Source of the DNA: Paenibacillus koleovorans NBRC 103111
GTDB lineage: Bacteria; Bacillota; Bacilli; Paenibacillales; NBRC-103111
Direction: 5' to 3'
Length of the DNA stretch: 57,220 nt
Assembly: GCF_004000845.1 (NCBI RefSeq)
Contig: NZ_BIMA01000042.1
Coordinates: 1-57,220 of the forward strand
Shown here: positions 26,581 through 35,654 of the stretch, piece by piece
Numbering within the stretch: the stretch's first letter is position 1
Layout of the letters: each line of letters begins with the position of its first letter
Position numbers and translations under genes: made by a program
Notes under the pieces: generated by a model
What the model saw: the letters and a program-made list of their open reading frames with translations, nothing else
Told to the model about the DNA's origin: nothing
Database searches by the model: none

Positions 26581-27087
26581 ATGGTAAAACTAAAAAAGCC
26601 TCGGGGGACCGGGGGCTTGCGAATGCATTTGCCGTTGCAGGGGCTGGCGCAGGTGAAGCTGCAGAAGCAGCAGGTGGAGCAGCAGGTGGAGCAGCAGATG
26701 GATCGGCAGGTGGAGCGGCAGAAGAAGCTGCTGACATTAGCGGCGGCTCTGCTGCTGCTGGTGGCGCTCGGCTTGAGCGGCTGCGGCGGGCTTGGCGGCG
26801 ACAACGCGAGCGGCGCGAACCGGCTGGTCGTCTCGCTGACCGCGACGCCGGAGCATGTGATGATCGACAACGGCAACCGGCATGTATGGAACGGCGCGAC
26901 GATCACGATCAACGGAAAGTACCGCTACACGTCGCCGGTCGTGCCGCGCGGCGGCAGCAGCTACCACCTCGGCGACTTCGCCGACGCGACCGGCCGCCAC
27001 TTTGATCCCGCCAAGCAGACGCTGCGCAGCTTGGCGATCGAGGTGCAAGACCTGGGCGGCGTGAAGCCGAGCCGGTTCGTGTGGTGA
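26581..27087 (+). CDS. Probable lipoprotein of unknown function
   Basis: A 168-residue protein with lipobox LGLSGC after a hydrophobic run (LLTLAAALLLLVALGLSG). From ATG 26581 the basic, Gln-rich N-terminus is unusually long, about 55 residues, and includes a QQVEQQVEQQMDRQVERQ repeat; ATG 26698 (MDRQVERQKK) would give a normal lipoprotein signal, so the true start may be there. The mature part (about 85 residues) is a small beta domain with ATITINGKYRYTSPVVPRG and a closing LAIEVQDLG strand; family not recognised. It is the last gene of the phosphoesterase cluster, 16 bases after the previous stop, and would be lipid-anchored on the outer face. Confidence 0.65.
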   Translation: MVKLKKPRGTGGLRMHLPLQGLAQVKLQKQQVEQQVEQQMDRQVERQKKLLTLAAALLLLVALGLSGCGGLGGDNASGANRLVVSLTATPEHVMIDNGNRHVWNGATITINGKYRYTSPVVPRGGSSYHLGDFADATGRHFDPAKQTLRSLAIEVQDLGGVKPSRFVW

Positions 27088-27154
27088 GGCGAGGCGGGGG
27101 AGGCCGCCAGCGAACGAGCGGGCAGGCAGACAGGCCGGCAGCCACCTTGCCTAA

Positions 27155-27240
27155 CCAAATAGCGTTATGGGAGATGCTTATTTTGCCACGGTAACTGCCC
27201 TTTGGTGAAAAAGCGATATGCCGTCACGTTATTGCCGCGC
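27155..27240. repeat. Intergenic repeat, family A, two diverged copies
   Basis: AAATAGCGTTATGG..GATGC-TTATTTTGCC (27161-27190) is the reverse complement of the 46.2 kb unit type, and AAGCGATATGCCGTCACGTTATTGC (27212-27237, split by a few changes) resembles the copy at 1722. It fills the space between the convergent lipoprotein and Crp/Fnr genes; no terminator is evident. Confidence 0.5.
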
Positions 27241-27247
27241 AACTCCC

Positions 27248-27904
27248 CTACAGCTGCCTAAGATCGAGCAAATATGTATTGCCGGACACGGTGAGAATCC
27301 GTTTGTTCTGCAGCTCGGCCAGCACTTGGAACACGAGGGGTTTGGCCACGCCGGCCAGTTGAGACAGCTCGTCGTAGTTCAGGTTGATCTGGAACTTGAC
27401 CATCGTGCCGCCGCGGGTGCCGTGATCGTTGGCGAGTTTGATCAAATTTTTCACAACCCGCTGCCGCGCATCCATGTAAGTCAAATCATGCACCTGCTGG
27501 TTCGTCTCCCGGAGCCGGATGCTGAGCTGCTTCAGAATGCTGAGGTTGAGGTCGAAGTGGGTTTTGAGCAGCACCTGAAAGCTTTTCGCCGCCAGCGAGA
27601 TGACCGTCGTCTCCTCAATCGCCTGAGCGGTAGCCGAACGGGGCCGCCCGTCCAGAAGCGAGAGCTCGCCGAAGCTGTCGCCGGTACTCAGGATCGTCAT
27701 GATTTTGTCCTCGCCGCGCGAGTTGGATGTAAAGATCTTAACCGTGCCGGAGACGACGAGGTAGAACACGGTGCCCGGTTCGTTTTCCCGGAACAGGATG
27801 GTGCCGGCTTTGTACGTCCTCAATGTGCATTTATCTGCGATATTTTGCAGCTGGTAGCTGTCCAAGTTGGCGAATAGCGCAATCTCTCGAAGCGAATCAA
27901 TCAT
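27248..27904 (-). CDS. Crp/Fnr-family transcriptional regulator
   Basis: A 218-residue regulator. ATG 27904 is preferred as GCGGAGGA sits just before it. The N-terminal cyclic-nucleotide-binding-type barrel (1-125) has GTILFRENEPGTVFYLVVSG and GDSFGELSLLDGRPRSATA, with an intact FGE...RSA phosphate-cassette pattern. No Cys cluster for an iron-sulphur centre is present, so it is Crp-like rather than Fnr-like. A long dimer helix precedes the HTH (about 150-218; LNYDELSQLAGVAKPLVFQVLAEL). It is monocistronic and convergent with the lipoprotein gene. The effector is not evident; many Firmicutes members with this cassette do not respond to cAMP. Confidence 0.92.
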   Translation of the reverse strand: MIDSLREIALFANLDSYQLQNIADKCTLRTYKAGTILFRENEPGTVFYLVVSGTVKIFTSNSRGEDKIMTILSTGDSFGELSLLDGRPRSATAQAIEETTVISLAAKSFQVLLKTHFDLNLSILKQLSIRLRETNQQVHDLTYMDARQRVVKNLIKLANDHGTRGGTMVKFQINLNYDELSQLAGVAKPLVFQVLAELQNKRILTVSGNTYLLDLRQL

Positions 27905-28090
27905 GGGGTCCTCCGCATGCATCTAGGAATATAGGAATACCATTCGACAAAGGACTGCCGAACTCCTGTTGCTGTAGGCCCAGACTGTGGAAATATGTAG
28001 GCTGCCTCGAGCTGCGGGCCGGAACCAACCTTTCCTCTTCTTCATAAAATGAAACATGGCAGGATGTTGAGGAGAAGAGGGGAAGGCGTT

Positions 28091-28873
28091 ATGAAGGACC
28101 AGCCCTTAGACAAGAAAAAGGCGATTTTCCTGGCGGCGGTATGCGGACAGACGTACACGCAGTACGGCAATACGGCCGGGACATTCGTCGTGCCGAAAGG
28201 CTATAAACTGGTCGCTCCATTCAAGGCCGTTTCGTTCGGCGGGCAGCTGGAGTGGTTCGGGTTCGTGCTGGAATCGGCTTCGGAGATCATCGTGGCGTTC
28301 CGGGGCACCAGCTCGCAGTCCGATTGGATGTCCAATGCGATGGCGCGGCAAGTGAAATACAAATATGCGAAGGATGCCGGCTGGACGCATCACGGGTTCA
28401 CCGAGATTTACAGCTCCGCTCGCAAAAACGTCTTGGCCGCCTTAGCCAAGCTGTCCGACAGCAAGAGGTTGTTCATTACCGGCCATAGTCTGGGCGGTGC
28501 TTTGGCTACGCTGTGCGCGCTCGACGTGGCGTCGAATACAAAATTCCGCACGCCGGTCGTCTATACGTACGGCTCGCCGCGGGTCGGCAATCAGACGTTC
28601 GCCGATGCGTTCAACAAGCGGGTGAGCGTCGGCCACCGGATCGCCAACCAGTACGACGTGGTGCCGCATTTGCCGCCGGTCGTCTACCCGCTGCCGCTCG
28701 ACGGCACGATCTACTATTACATGCATGTGCGGGAGCTGTCCCAACTGACGTTCCAGGACGGATCGATGGCGGCGAACCATATCATCGCGGACTACTTCAA
28801 CGACTTGAGCAAGCTCGATCCGACGTATGCGAAGCAGATGTGCAAGGCGAATGCGGGGTTTTGTCCGGGTTGA
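28091..28873 (+). CDS. Class 3 lipase family protein
   Basis: A 260-residue alpha/beta hydrolase. ATG 28091 follows GGGGAAGG; an earlier ATG at 28049 lacks a ribosome site. The nucleophile elbow is GHSLGG (Ser near residue 140), the catalytic Asp is in ANQYDVVPHLPP, and a His is offered by AANHIIADYF near the C-terminus, giving a complete triad. EIIVAFRGT upstream is the typical oxyanion-side strand of Lipase_3. No signal peptide is seen, so the enzyme may be cytoplasmic or leave by a non-classical route. It would hydrolyse acyl esters; the natural substrate is unknown. It ends at a bidirectional terminator shared with the sensor kinase gene. Confidence 0.92.
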   Translation: MKDQPLDKKKAIFLAAVCGQTYTQYGNTAGTFVVPKGYKLVAPFKAVSFGGQLEWFGFVLESASEIIVAFRGTSSQSDWMSNAMARQVKYKYAKDAGWTHHGFTEIYSSARKNVLAALAKLSDSKRLFITGHSLGGALATLCALDVASNTKFRTPVVYTYGSPRVGNQTFADAFNKRVSVGHRIANQYDVVPHLPPVVYPLPLDGTIYYYMHVRELSQLTFQDGSMAANHIIADYFNDLSKLDPTYAKQMCKANAGFCPG

Positions 28874-28907
28874 AGCCGACAGCAATACCTACAATTGGAC
28901 TGAATAA

Positions 28908-28939
28908 AGAGGCCGGAGCTAGGTGTAGCTCCGGCCTCT
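28908..28939. terminator. Bidirectional Rho-independent terminator
   Basis: A perfect 14-bp stem (AGAGGCCGGAGCTA and its complement) with a GGTG loop lies between the convergent lipase and kinase genes, with T-rich flanks on each side. Confidence 0.88.
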
Positions 28940-28943
28940 CTAT

Positions 28944-31022
28944 CTACATCGCATCCGCCAGCGAGGCCAGCGGCAGCGTGACGGCCAGCTCGCAGCCGAC
29001 GCCGTCCGGGCCGGTGCCGACTTCGGCGGTGCCGCCGAGCAGCTGGATGCGTTCCATCATCGTCGTCAGTCCGAAGCCGGGTCGGGCGGTGCCGAACGGC
29101 GTGCCGTCGTTCGTCAGCCGGAACTGCAGCCGTCCGTCCGCGCGGTACAGCCGGAACCGGAACCGGCTGCACCCGCCGTGCCGGATGCCGTTCGTGAGGC
29201 CCTCCATCAGCGCGTGGTAGACGACGCGCTGGGTCAGCCAGCCGAGCGAATCGTCCGGCGGCAGCCGCTCGATGTCGGCGTCCACGCTGACGCCCATCGT
29301 CTGCTCCGTCTCGCGGATCAGCTCCTCCAGCGCGGCGTGCAGGTCGAACGGACCGCTCTCGCCTTCGTCCTTCAAGATGCGGACGGAGCGGCGGATGTCG
29401 TCCAAGCCTTTGCGCACGAGCCCGTTGATCGTGTCGAGCTTCTCCGCCGCCTTCGTCAGATCGCGCGCCGCCAGCTTCTTCGTCGCCTCCAGCTGCACGA
29501 TCGCCGCCGTCAACGTATGGCCGACGACGTCGTGAATCTCGTGCGCGATCCGGTTACGCTCCTCGAGCACGGACACCTCGGCGAGCGTCTCCGCCTTCTC
29601 GCGCAGCGATGCCGCGAGCGACCGGTTCGCCTGGGCGAGCTCCTGCGTCCGCACCTCGACGAGCCGCTCCAGCGAGCGGTGGAATTGCTCGAGCTCCTCA
29701 TGCTTGAGCGCGAGCTCCCGGCGGCTGCGCTCAACCTGGCGATACACCTCGGAGAACCGCAGGACGAGCACCATTGCGAGGCAGACCATGAAGAGCAGCA
29801 GTCCGATGTAGAGCAGCGTGGCGGTGAGATGGTACAGCAGCCAGGGCAGCAAGTTGATCCATTCCTGCAGTTGGAGCGAAGTGTTCATCGCTAGATAGAA
29901 CAAGGCCGTCAGGACGAGAAGGACATACGCCCGAAGCAGCCATACCGTCTCCACGGTGCGAGATTCACGTCGGTATTGCCGGAACAAGGTGACGCTGACT
30001 ATCGCGAAGACCGGGATGAACATGTAAGGCAACGCATCCACGAGCATAAACCGGTACAAGTCGGAGTTGCTCCAGCCGCATGCGAACGTGAAGGCCGTAT
30101 AGAGCAGCACCAGGCTGCGCATCGCGCGGTAGATCCAGCTGCGGCTGAGTCGCAGTGCGGCGCCATAAAAGCCGAGAAACGCATACATGCCGAACGGCAG
30201 CATCAGATCTTTCCAGTAGAAGGTGGCGGAGGTCTCGAATAGCCACTGTCCCAGTTGCATCGATAGCAACGTACCGCCTCCGGCAGCCATGAACAGCAGG
30301 CCAAACCAGAGGTAGAGCGACTCCTTCCGCCGTCGGAAGAAGAGGGTGAGCGCGGTCAGTCCTGCCGCTAGGAACCAGGCGGAATAGAGGGCCAGCGGCC
30401 ACTCTCCCCGAATAAGACTCAGCAAGATGTCATAACGAGTGGTGAGAACATTCCAGCCGGGTCGGAACGGTTCTCCGTTCCAGACCAGGCGGATCGCCAC
30501 CTCCTTCCCCGCATCGCTCGGCTCCAGATTGACTGCGGAGATGGTCGCTACGGGATTGCGCCTCGGATACGGCTCTCCCGGATGGGCGCGGTAGGCGAGG
30601 CGATCGTCAATATAGACGTCGAATTGCTTCCAGCCGAGCAGGAATAAGTTCGGGTCCCGTGCGGGCAGCAGCAACGGGAGATCCCGCTTGATCCAGATAA
30701 CTCCCTTATAGCTGCTCATCCGCTTCCAGGCTTGCTCGTCGAACGGCTCCCATTCGGCTGCGGCACTCAGCTCTTCTTTGCGCAAGTCCCCCCAATGCAC
30801 CATCCATTTGTGAACCAAGCTGTATTTCAACTCCCGCCCGTCTTCCAGCAAGGCAGGAGACGAGCCTTCCGCGGCGATCGAACGGCTCGGGAACGATGTC
30901 AGCAAACCCGCGACCGCTGTGCACACGCACAGCAAGAGCAGCAGGACGGCGGCTGCCCTTTCTCGCCGGGAGCTTCGCTCCGGGGCTTGCATCCATTTCG
31001 GCTTAATCGGATTAAGTGGCAT
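28944..31022 (-). CDS. 7TM sensor histidine kinase (HisKA_3)
   Basis: A 692-residue membrane kinase. An N-terminal helix (AVLLLLLCVCTAVAGLL) exports a sensor domain (about 50-205) of the 7TMR-DISM extracellular type with carbohydrate-binding-like strands (WIKRDLPLLL, DVYIDDRLAYRA). Seven or so membrane helices occupy about 210-420, followed by a coiled coil (425-485). The kinase core has ERNRIAHEIHDVVGH, phosphorylated His near 497, and the HATPase_c motifs EGLTNGIRHGG and GFGLTTMMER. The core closely resembles that of the giant kinase at 3729-8939, so the two share ancestry. Its ATG lies within the end of the regulator gene upstream, giving an 11-base overlap. It probably senses an extracellular ligand. 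Confidence 0.9.
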   Translation of the reverse strand: MPLNPIKPKWMQAPERSSRRERAAAVLLLLLCVCTAVAGLLTSFPSRSIAAEGSSPALLEDGRELKYSLVHKWMVHWGDLRKEELSAAAEWEPFDEQAWKRMSSYKGVIWIKRDLPLLLPARDPNLFLLGWKQFDVYIDDRLAYRAHPGEPYPRRNPVATISAVNLEPSDAGKEVAIRLVWNGEPFRPGWNVLTTRYDILLSLIRGEWPLALYSAWFLAAGLTALTLFFRRRKESLYLWFGLLFMAAGGGTLLSMQLGQWLFETSATFYWKDLMLPFGMYAFLGFYGAALRLSRSWIYRAMRSLVLLYTAFTFACGWSNSDLYRFMLVDALPYMFIPVFAIVSVTLFRQYRRESRTVETVWLLRAYVLLVLTALFYLAMNTSLQLQEWINLLPWLLYHLTATLLYIGLLLFMVCLAMVLVLRFSEVYRQVERSRRELALKHEELEQFHRSLERLVEVRTQELAQANRSLAASLREKAETLAEVSVLEERNRIAHEIHDVVGHTLTAAIVQLEATKKLAARDLTKAAEKLDTINGLVRKGLDDIRRSVRILKDEGESGPFDLHAALEELIRETEQTMGVSVDADIERLPPDDSLGWLTQRVVYHALMEGLTNGIRHGGCSRFRFRLYRADGRLQFRLTNDGTPFGTARPGFGLTTMMERIQLLGGTAEVGTGPDGVGCELAVTLPLASLADAM

Positions 31023-31707
31023 CCTTCAGCATCAGCTCCTTCAGCAGGGCGATTGCCTTTTGCCGGTCGCTTGTGCCGATTTTGTTATAGATGATGCTGA
31101 TGTAGTTCCGCGCCGTGCCCTCGCTCATGAACAGGCTGCCGGCGATCTGCTTGTTCGAATACCCTTCCAGCATCAGCATGCTGATGCGGCGCTCCCGCTC
31201 GGTCAGCGTCAGTCCTTGCTGCTTCAGCTCGCGTTCGTCGAAGGCGTCGGTCCCGGCGGGCACGAACGAAGACAGCCGCGCGGCGAGCTTGGCGGCGATG
31301 GCGGCCGGCAGCATGATATGCCCCTTGGCGGCGTCGCGCACCACTTCCACGATGCGATCCCCCGGCATGTCCTTGAGCAGGAACCCGTCGGCGCCGCCGG
31401 CCATCGATTCCACAATATATTTGTCCTCCGCGAACGTTGTCAGCATCAGCACGATCGTCCCCGGGTAATCCCGCTTGATCCGCTTCATCGCTTCGATTCC
31501 GTCCATCTGCGGCATTTTGATATCCATCAGCACGAGATTCGGCCTCAGGCTCTCCACTGCTTCGCAGGCTTCCACCCCGTTGCTCACTACTTTGATGACC
31601 TCGAAGTCGTCTTCCATGTTCAAGATGGTCTGCAACCCATCCCTTAGCAGCGTCTGGTCGTCTGCGATGAGGAGGCGGGTCACGCCCGCAGGCGTTGTGG
31701 CAGTCAT
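31012..31707 (-). CDS. NarL/FixJ-family response regulator
   Basis: A 231-residue regulator with a receiver domain (10-130; acidic pair D16/D17, phospho-acceptor D62 in LVLMDIKMPQMDG, Thr of LTTFAED, Lys of GFLLKDM) and a LuxR-type HTH (about 165-230; LTERERRISMLMLEGYSNKQIA). ATG 31707 follows GGCTGGAG. Order here is regulator then kinase, the reverse of the paralogous pair at 3729-9600. Both regulators have the recognition segment EGTARNYIS, which hints at overlapping target sites or cross-talk. No target gene is fixed by position; the divergent GH44 gene at 31931 is a reasonable candidate because the two share a 223-base intergenic region. Confidence 0.93.
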   Translation of the reverse strand: MTATTPAGVTRLLIADDQTLLRDGLQTILNMEDDFEVIKVVSNGVEACEAVESLRPNLVLMDIKMPQMDGIEAMKRIKRDYPGTIVLMLTTFAEDKYIVESMAGGADGFLLKDMPGDRIVEVVRDAAKGHIMLPAAIAAKLAARLSSFVPAGTDAFDERELKQQGLTLTERERRISMLMLEGYSNKQIAGSLFMSEGTARNYISIIYNKIGTSDRQKAIALLKELMLKDAT

Positions 31708-31930
31708 GTCGCTCCAGCCCTTTGCTCTTTTTTTCTCAGCGTATCACAAATGCAGGGGTTCGGGCAGAGGATCGAAGGAAGAAATGACGGGTGTCGGCCG
31801 CTTATGACAAAAGACATGACACGCTGTAACTATCGGGCATACAAGTTCTGGAATTATGCTAAGGATGCAAGGAATCAAGGGAGTCATGTGAAGGAAAAGT
31901 TGTAGGATACGGACGGGAGGAGAATGAAGG

Positions 31931-34900
31931 ATGGCAAGGGCTTGGCAGTGGAAAAAAGCGACGGCGAAGCTGACGGCGGGACTGCTGGCGGCGTCGCTGC
32001 TCATTCCGGCTTGGACGCCGGGAGTATCGGAGGTGCAGGGGGCTTCGATCCGGGAGCTGACGGTTTATAAGGACTCGATCTCGAGCGAGTTCGTCAATTA
32101 CAGCTGGATGCCGATGAACGACGCCAGCACGGAGCAGGTGCATTCGGGAACGGCGGCGATGCAGCTTGATCCGGATGAAGGCAAAGCGATGTATTTGTAC
32201 AAAGACCGCGTGATGAACGTGGACGAGTATGATGCGTTCCGGTTCTGGATTCATGGCGGCACGAAAGGCGGACAGTCGCTGAAGCTGGTGTTCTCGCTTG
32301 GAGGCGGGACGTTGGTGGAGCGCCAGGTGGAAAGCTTCCTCCCAGGCGGCGTTGTACCGGCCGGGAAGTGGACGGAGGTAAACGTCGGGTTAAAAGACAT
32401 CGGGCTGCAAGGGCTGGTTGACGGCATCTGGCTGTGGGGCGCGGGGGATCAGGAGCCGATATATCTCGACGACATGGCGTTCGTAACCGTCAGCGGGGAA
32501 GGCACGCCAAGCGGCTCACCGCCACCGACGGCAACGCCGATCGGCACGCCGGCTGGTACGCCGACAGCTGCTCCGACGGCAACACCTGGCGCGACTCCAA
32601 CCGTAACGCCAACCCCGACGCCGACTCCGAGCTCGCAGCCTCGCTTGCCGATTGAGCCGATGGACGGGCGTTATGTATACGCGGATGCGATAGGAGAAGG
32701 GTTCTCCGATTTCGGCTGGGCCACTCACTCGCTGGATGAGAGCGGCACGGTGCATACCGGAGGGACAGCGATCCGATTCGAGACTCGCGGCGACGATGCG
32801 TTGTATTTCTACAGCGACCGCTTCATGACCTCGAAGGAGTACGAGAAGCTGACGTTGTGGCTGAATGGCGGCGCGACAGGCGGGCAGCAGCTGAAGCTGG
32901 TGTTTATGCTCGGCGGGCAGCCGGTGAAGGAAGTGTCGCTGAACGGGGCGATTGTGGGCGACAGCGGTGACGTGATTCCAGCGGACACGTGGGTGAAGGC
33001 GGTGATTATGCTGCCGGAGCTCGAGTTGCCGAACCAGCTGTTCGACGGCTTGCTCATTGCCGGTGTAGGTGCGACGCAAGGCACGGTGTATTTGGATGAC
33101 ATCGCCCTTGTACGCAAATATGTAGCTCCTCCTGCGGTAGTCGAAGTGCGCATGGACCGTCCGCAAGCGGTGCTGCTTCCCGGAGAAGCGCATAGCCTGA
33201 CGGCGGAGTCGTTCCTGGAGACGGGTGTGACGGCCGATGTAACGCAGGATGCGGTATGGGTTTCAGATCGTCCGGACGTTGTCCGGGTCGAGAAGGGGCA
33301 ATTGACGGCGGCGACGGTGGGGATCGCCAAGATCACCGCGACGTTCAAAGGGCATACTGCGGTCGCGTATGTGCAGGTGGCTGAGATTGCGCTGGAGACG
33401 GTGTATGACGATGCTTTGAAGAACGGGTTCCGTAATTTCAGCTGGCATGACAAAGATTTGGCGAATGCGGAGCAACGGCACGGCGGTTCGTATGCCGTGA
33501 AGTTCGAGCCGGACGGCTGGGACGGAGTGTGGTTCTCTTCGAGCGACAAGCGCACGGTGTCCGAGTATTACGGCGTGGAGTTCTGGCTGCATGGCGGGAC
33601 AACCGGCGGTCAGGAGCTAATGCTACATGTGTACAACGGAGGTTCGGCGCAAGGGACAGTGGATTTAAGCCGGTATGTCCCGAATGGTTCGATACCCGCC
33701 GGGCAGTGGACGCAATTTGTCGTGAACTTCGCCGACATGGGGTTGCACAACGAGTCGTTTGACGGACTTATTTTCCAAGCGGCGACGGAAGCGAATCAAG
33801 CGGCGGTGTACATCGACGATGTCAGCCTGCTGCGCAATACGGCCGCCGGACAGCTGCCGCAGCCGGAACTGCCGTCTGTTCAAGTGACCGTCGACAAAAA
33901 TGCGGACCGCCGGGCGATTAATCCGGACATCTATGGCATCAACTTTGACGATACGCATCCAACGGAGTCCAAGCTGGCCTTCCCGGTTCAACGCTGGGGC
34001 GGCAACAACACGACTCGCTACAACTGGGAGCTGGACGTGGCGAACCGGGCATCCGACTGGTATTTCATGAATTACCCGTATGAGCACGACAAACCGTCGC
34101 AGCTGCCGAACGGCTCGATGGCGGACCGCTTCATGGACAACGTGCTGAGCAAGCAGGGCAAGGTGCTGCTGACGATCCCGACGATCGGCTGGACGCCGAA
34201 GTCGAGGGAGATCACATACGGCTTCTCGCAGAACAAATACGGCCTGCAATCGAGCTGGGCGACCGAGCTGCCGGATGCCGGCAACGGCGTGGTGCGCGGC
34301 ACGTATGACACGCTCATTACGAACAACGATCCGTTCGACACGTCCAAGCGGGTCGGCGTCGATTTCGCCACCCGCTGGATCGACCATATCGCCGACCGCA
34401 CGGGCAACCTCGTGCACGACTATGCGCTCGACAACGAGCCTGAAATTTGGCATGTAACGCATCGCGACGTACATCCGAATCCGCCGACGTACGATGAGAT
34501 TTGGGGTTTTACAGAGAAATATGGCGCTGCTATTAAGGCAAAGGATAGCCAGGCACGTGTGTATGGGCCCACTTCTTGGGGCTGGTGCGCCTACTTCTAC
34601 TCCTCCGCGGACAATTGTGCGGAAGGTCCGGACCGTGCGGCACACGGCGGCGTGCCTTTCCTTGAGTGGTACCTGCAGAAGATTGCAGCCTACAAGCAGC
34701 AGACCGGCGTGACACTGGTCGACTACTTGGACATTCACTACTATTCGCAGGAGAACAATGTGCCTACGGACGACGAGGGACCGGCAGCCGTGAAGCGCCG
34801 CTTCCAGGCATTGAAATCTCTGTATGATCCGAACTTCGTGGATCAGTCGTGGATTCAAGAGCCGATCCGCCTCATTCCGCGGATGAAGGAAATGATCGCT

Positions 34901-35392
34901 CGTCATATGCCGAGCACGAAGCTGGCCATTACCGAGTACAACTTCGGCAATGGCAACGGGGTTAGCGCCGGCTTGGCGCAAGCCGAGGCGCTCGCGATTT
35001 TCGGCCGCGAGGGCGTCGACTTGGCGACGCGGTTCGGCACGCTGCCGGCGGGCACTCCGCTCGAGGACGCGTTCAAGCTGTACCTCGACTACGACGGCAA
35101 GGGCAGCCGCATTACCGGCCAGAGCGTCCGCACGACGAGCACCCTCCCGGATGCGGTCGGCGCCTACACGATCGTGGGTACGGACGGCCGGACGTATGTG
35201 CTGCTGTTCAACAAAGACACCGCGGCGCGCTCCATCGATGTCGCCGGCACGTTCACCGCGACAGACCGCGCGGAGGTGTACCGCTTCGACGCCAGCAGCC
35301 GCCTGGCGTTCTCGGAGCACCTGACCGCGACGGCTAATGGCTTCACCGCGAAGCTGAAGCCGATGTCGGCTGCGCTGGTGGTGCTGCCATAA
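31931..35392 (+). CDS. Secreted GH44 endoglycanase with three binding modules
   Basis: A 1153-residue exported enzyme starting at ATG 31931 behind GGGAGGAG. After the signal peptide (about 1-37) come binding module 1 (38-185), a Thr/Pro/Ala linker (190-235), module 2 (238-400), a Big-like Ig domain (405-485; WVSDRPDVVRVEKGQLTA), module 3 (490-635), and the GH44 catalytic domain (650-1153). The three modules share F-W-NGG/HGG-TGGQ-LKLVF patterns. Catalytic Glu candidates are E836 in DNEPEIW (acid/base) and E1002 in ITEYNFG (nucleophile), spaced as in known GH44 enzymes. That family cuts beta-1,4-glucans, including xyloglucan and carboxymethylcellulose, and sometimes mannan. A terminator follows at once, so it is a single-gene unit. 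Confidence 0.92.
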   Translation: MARAWQWKKATAKLTAGLLAASLLIPAWTPGVSEVQGASIRELTVYKDSISSEFVNYSWMPMNDASTEQVHSGTAAMQLDPDEGKAMYLYKDRVMNVDEYDAFRFWIHGGTKGGQSLKLVFSLGGGTLVERQVESFLPGGVVPAGKWTEVNVGLKDIGLQGLVDGIWLWGAGDQEPIYLDDMAFVTVSGEGTPSGSPPPTATPIGTPAGTPTAAPTATPGATPTVTPTPTPTPSSQPRLPIEPMDGRYVYADAIGEGFSDFGWATHSLDESGTVHTGGTAIRFETRGDDALYFYSDRFMTSKEYEKLTLWLNGGATGGQQLKLVFMLGGQPVKEVSLNGAIVGDSGDVIPADTWVKAVIMLPELELPNQLFDGLLIAGVGATQGTVYLDDIALVRKYVAPPAVVEVRMDRPQAVLLPGEAHSLTAESFLETGVTADVTQDAVWVSDRPDVVRVEKGQLTAATVGIAKITATFKGHTAVAYVQVAEIALETVYDDALKNGFRNFSWHDKDLANAEQRHGGSYAVKFEPDGWDGVWFSSSDKRTVSEYYGVEFWLHGGTTGGQELMLHVYNGGSAQGTVDLSRYVPNGSIPAGQWTQFVVNFADMGLHNESFDGLIFQAATEANQAAVYIDDVSLLRNTAAGQLPQPELPSVQVTVDKNADRRAINPDIYGINFDDTHPTESKLAFPVQRWGGNNTTRYNWELDVANRASDWYFMNYPYEHDKPSQLPNGSMADRFMDNVLSKQGKVLLTIPTIGWTPKSREITYGFSQNKYGLQSSWATELPDAGNGVVRGTYDTLITNNDPFDTSKRVGVDFATRWIDHIADRTGNLVHDYALDNEPEIWHVTHRDVHPNPPTYDEIWGFTEKYGAAIKAKDSQARVYGPTSWGWCAYFYSSADNCAEGPDRAAHGGVPFLEWYLQKIAAYKQQTGVTLVDYLDIHYYSQENNVPTDDEGPAAVKRRFQALKSLYDPNFVDQSWIQEPIRLIPRMKEMIARHMPSTKLAITEYNFGNGNGVSAGLAQAEALAIFGREGVDLATRFGTLPAGTPLEDAFKLYLDYDGKGSRITGQSVRTTSTLPDAVGAYTIVGTDGRTYVLLFNKDTAARSIDVAGTFTATDRAEVYRFDASSRLAFSEHLTATANGFTAKLKPMSAALVVLP

Positions 35393-35399
35393 TGTGAAT

Positions 35400-35437
35400 A
35401 GAACCGTCCGATCCCCTTACGGGTGTGGGACGGTTCT
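35400..35437 (+). terminator. Rho-independent terminator
   Basis: AGAACCGTCC and GGACGGTTCT arms around an 18-base loop, followed by TTGGTTT, five bases after the GH44 stop. Confidence 0.82.
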
Positions 35438-35472
35438 TTGGTTTGGGCGGGGAGTGGGGTTAGCGTTGGTGG

Positions 35473-35652
35473 ACAATAGATTCGCTATTCGGGCGGAATG
35501 GCGCCATTTCGCGAGTTTGGCGGACACAGGAGACGCTATTGGGCTCGAAAACGTTGATTGGATCGCCGAAAGAGGCAAATAAGGTCAGCTGTGTCCGCCA
35601 ACAGGTGCAAATGGCCTGGTTTTGGCGAAATAAGGTCAGCTGTGTCCGGTGT
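35473..35652. repeat. Intergenic repeat, family C
   Basis: AATAAGGTCAGCTGTGTCCG occurs at about 35578 and 35629, 51 bases apart. GGCGGACACAG (35519-35529) and CTGTGTCCGCC (35589-35599) form an 11-bp inverted pair. GGACAATAGATTCGCTATT and GGACACAGGAGACGCTATT are two more related units. No reading frame is credible. Confidence 0.7.
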
Positions 35653-35654
35653 CG

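Noticed and set aside
31804-31905. A 33-codon open frame upstream of the GH44 gene
   Set aside because: No ribosome site at its ATG, no terminator, and it occupies the region where the divergent promoters should lie.
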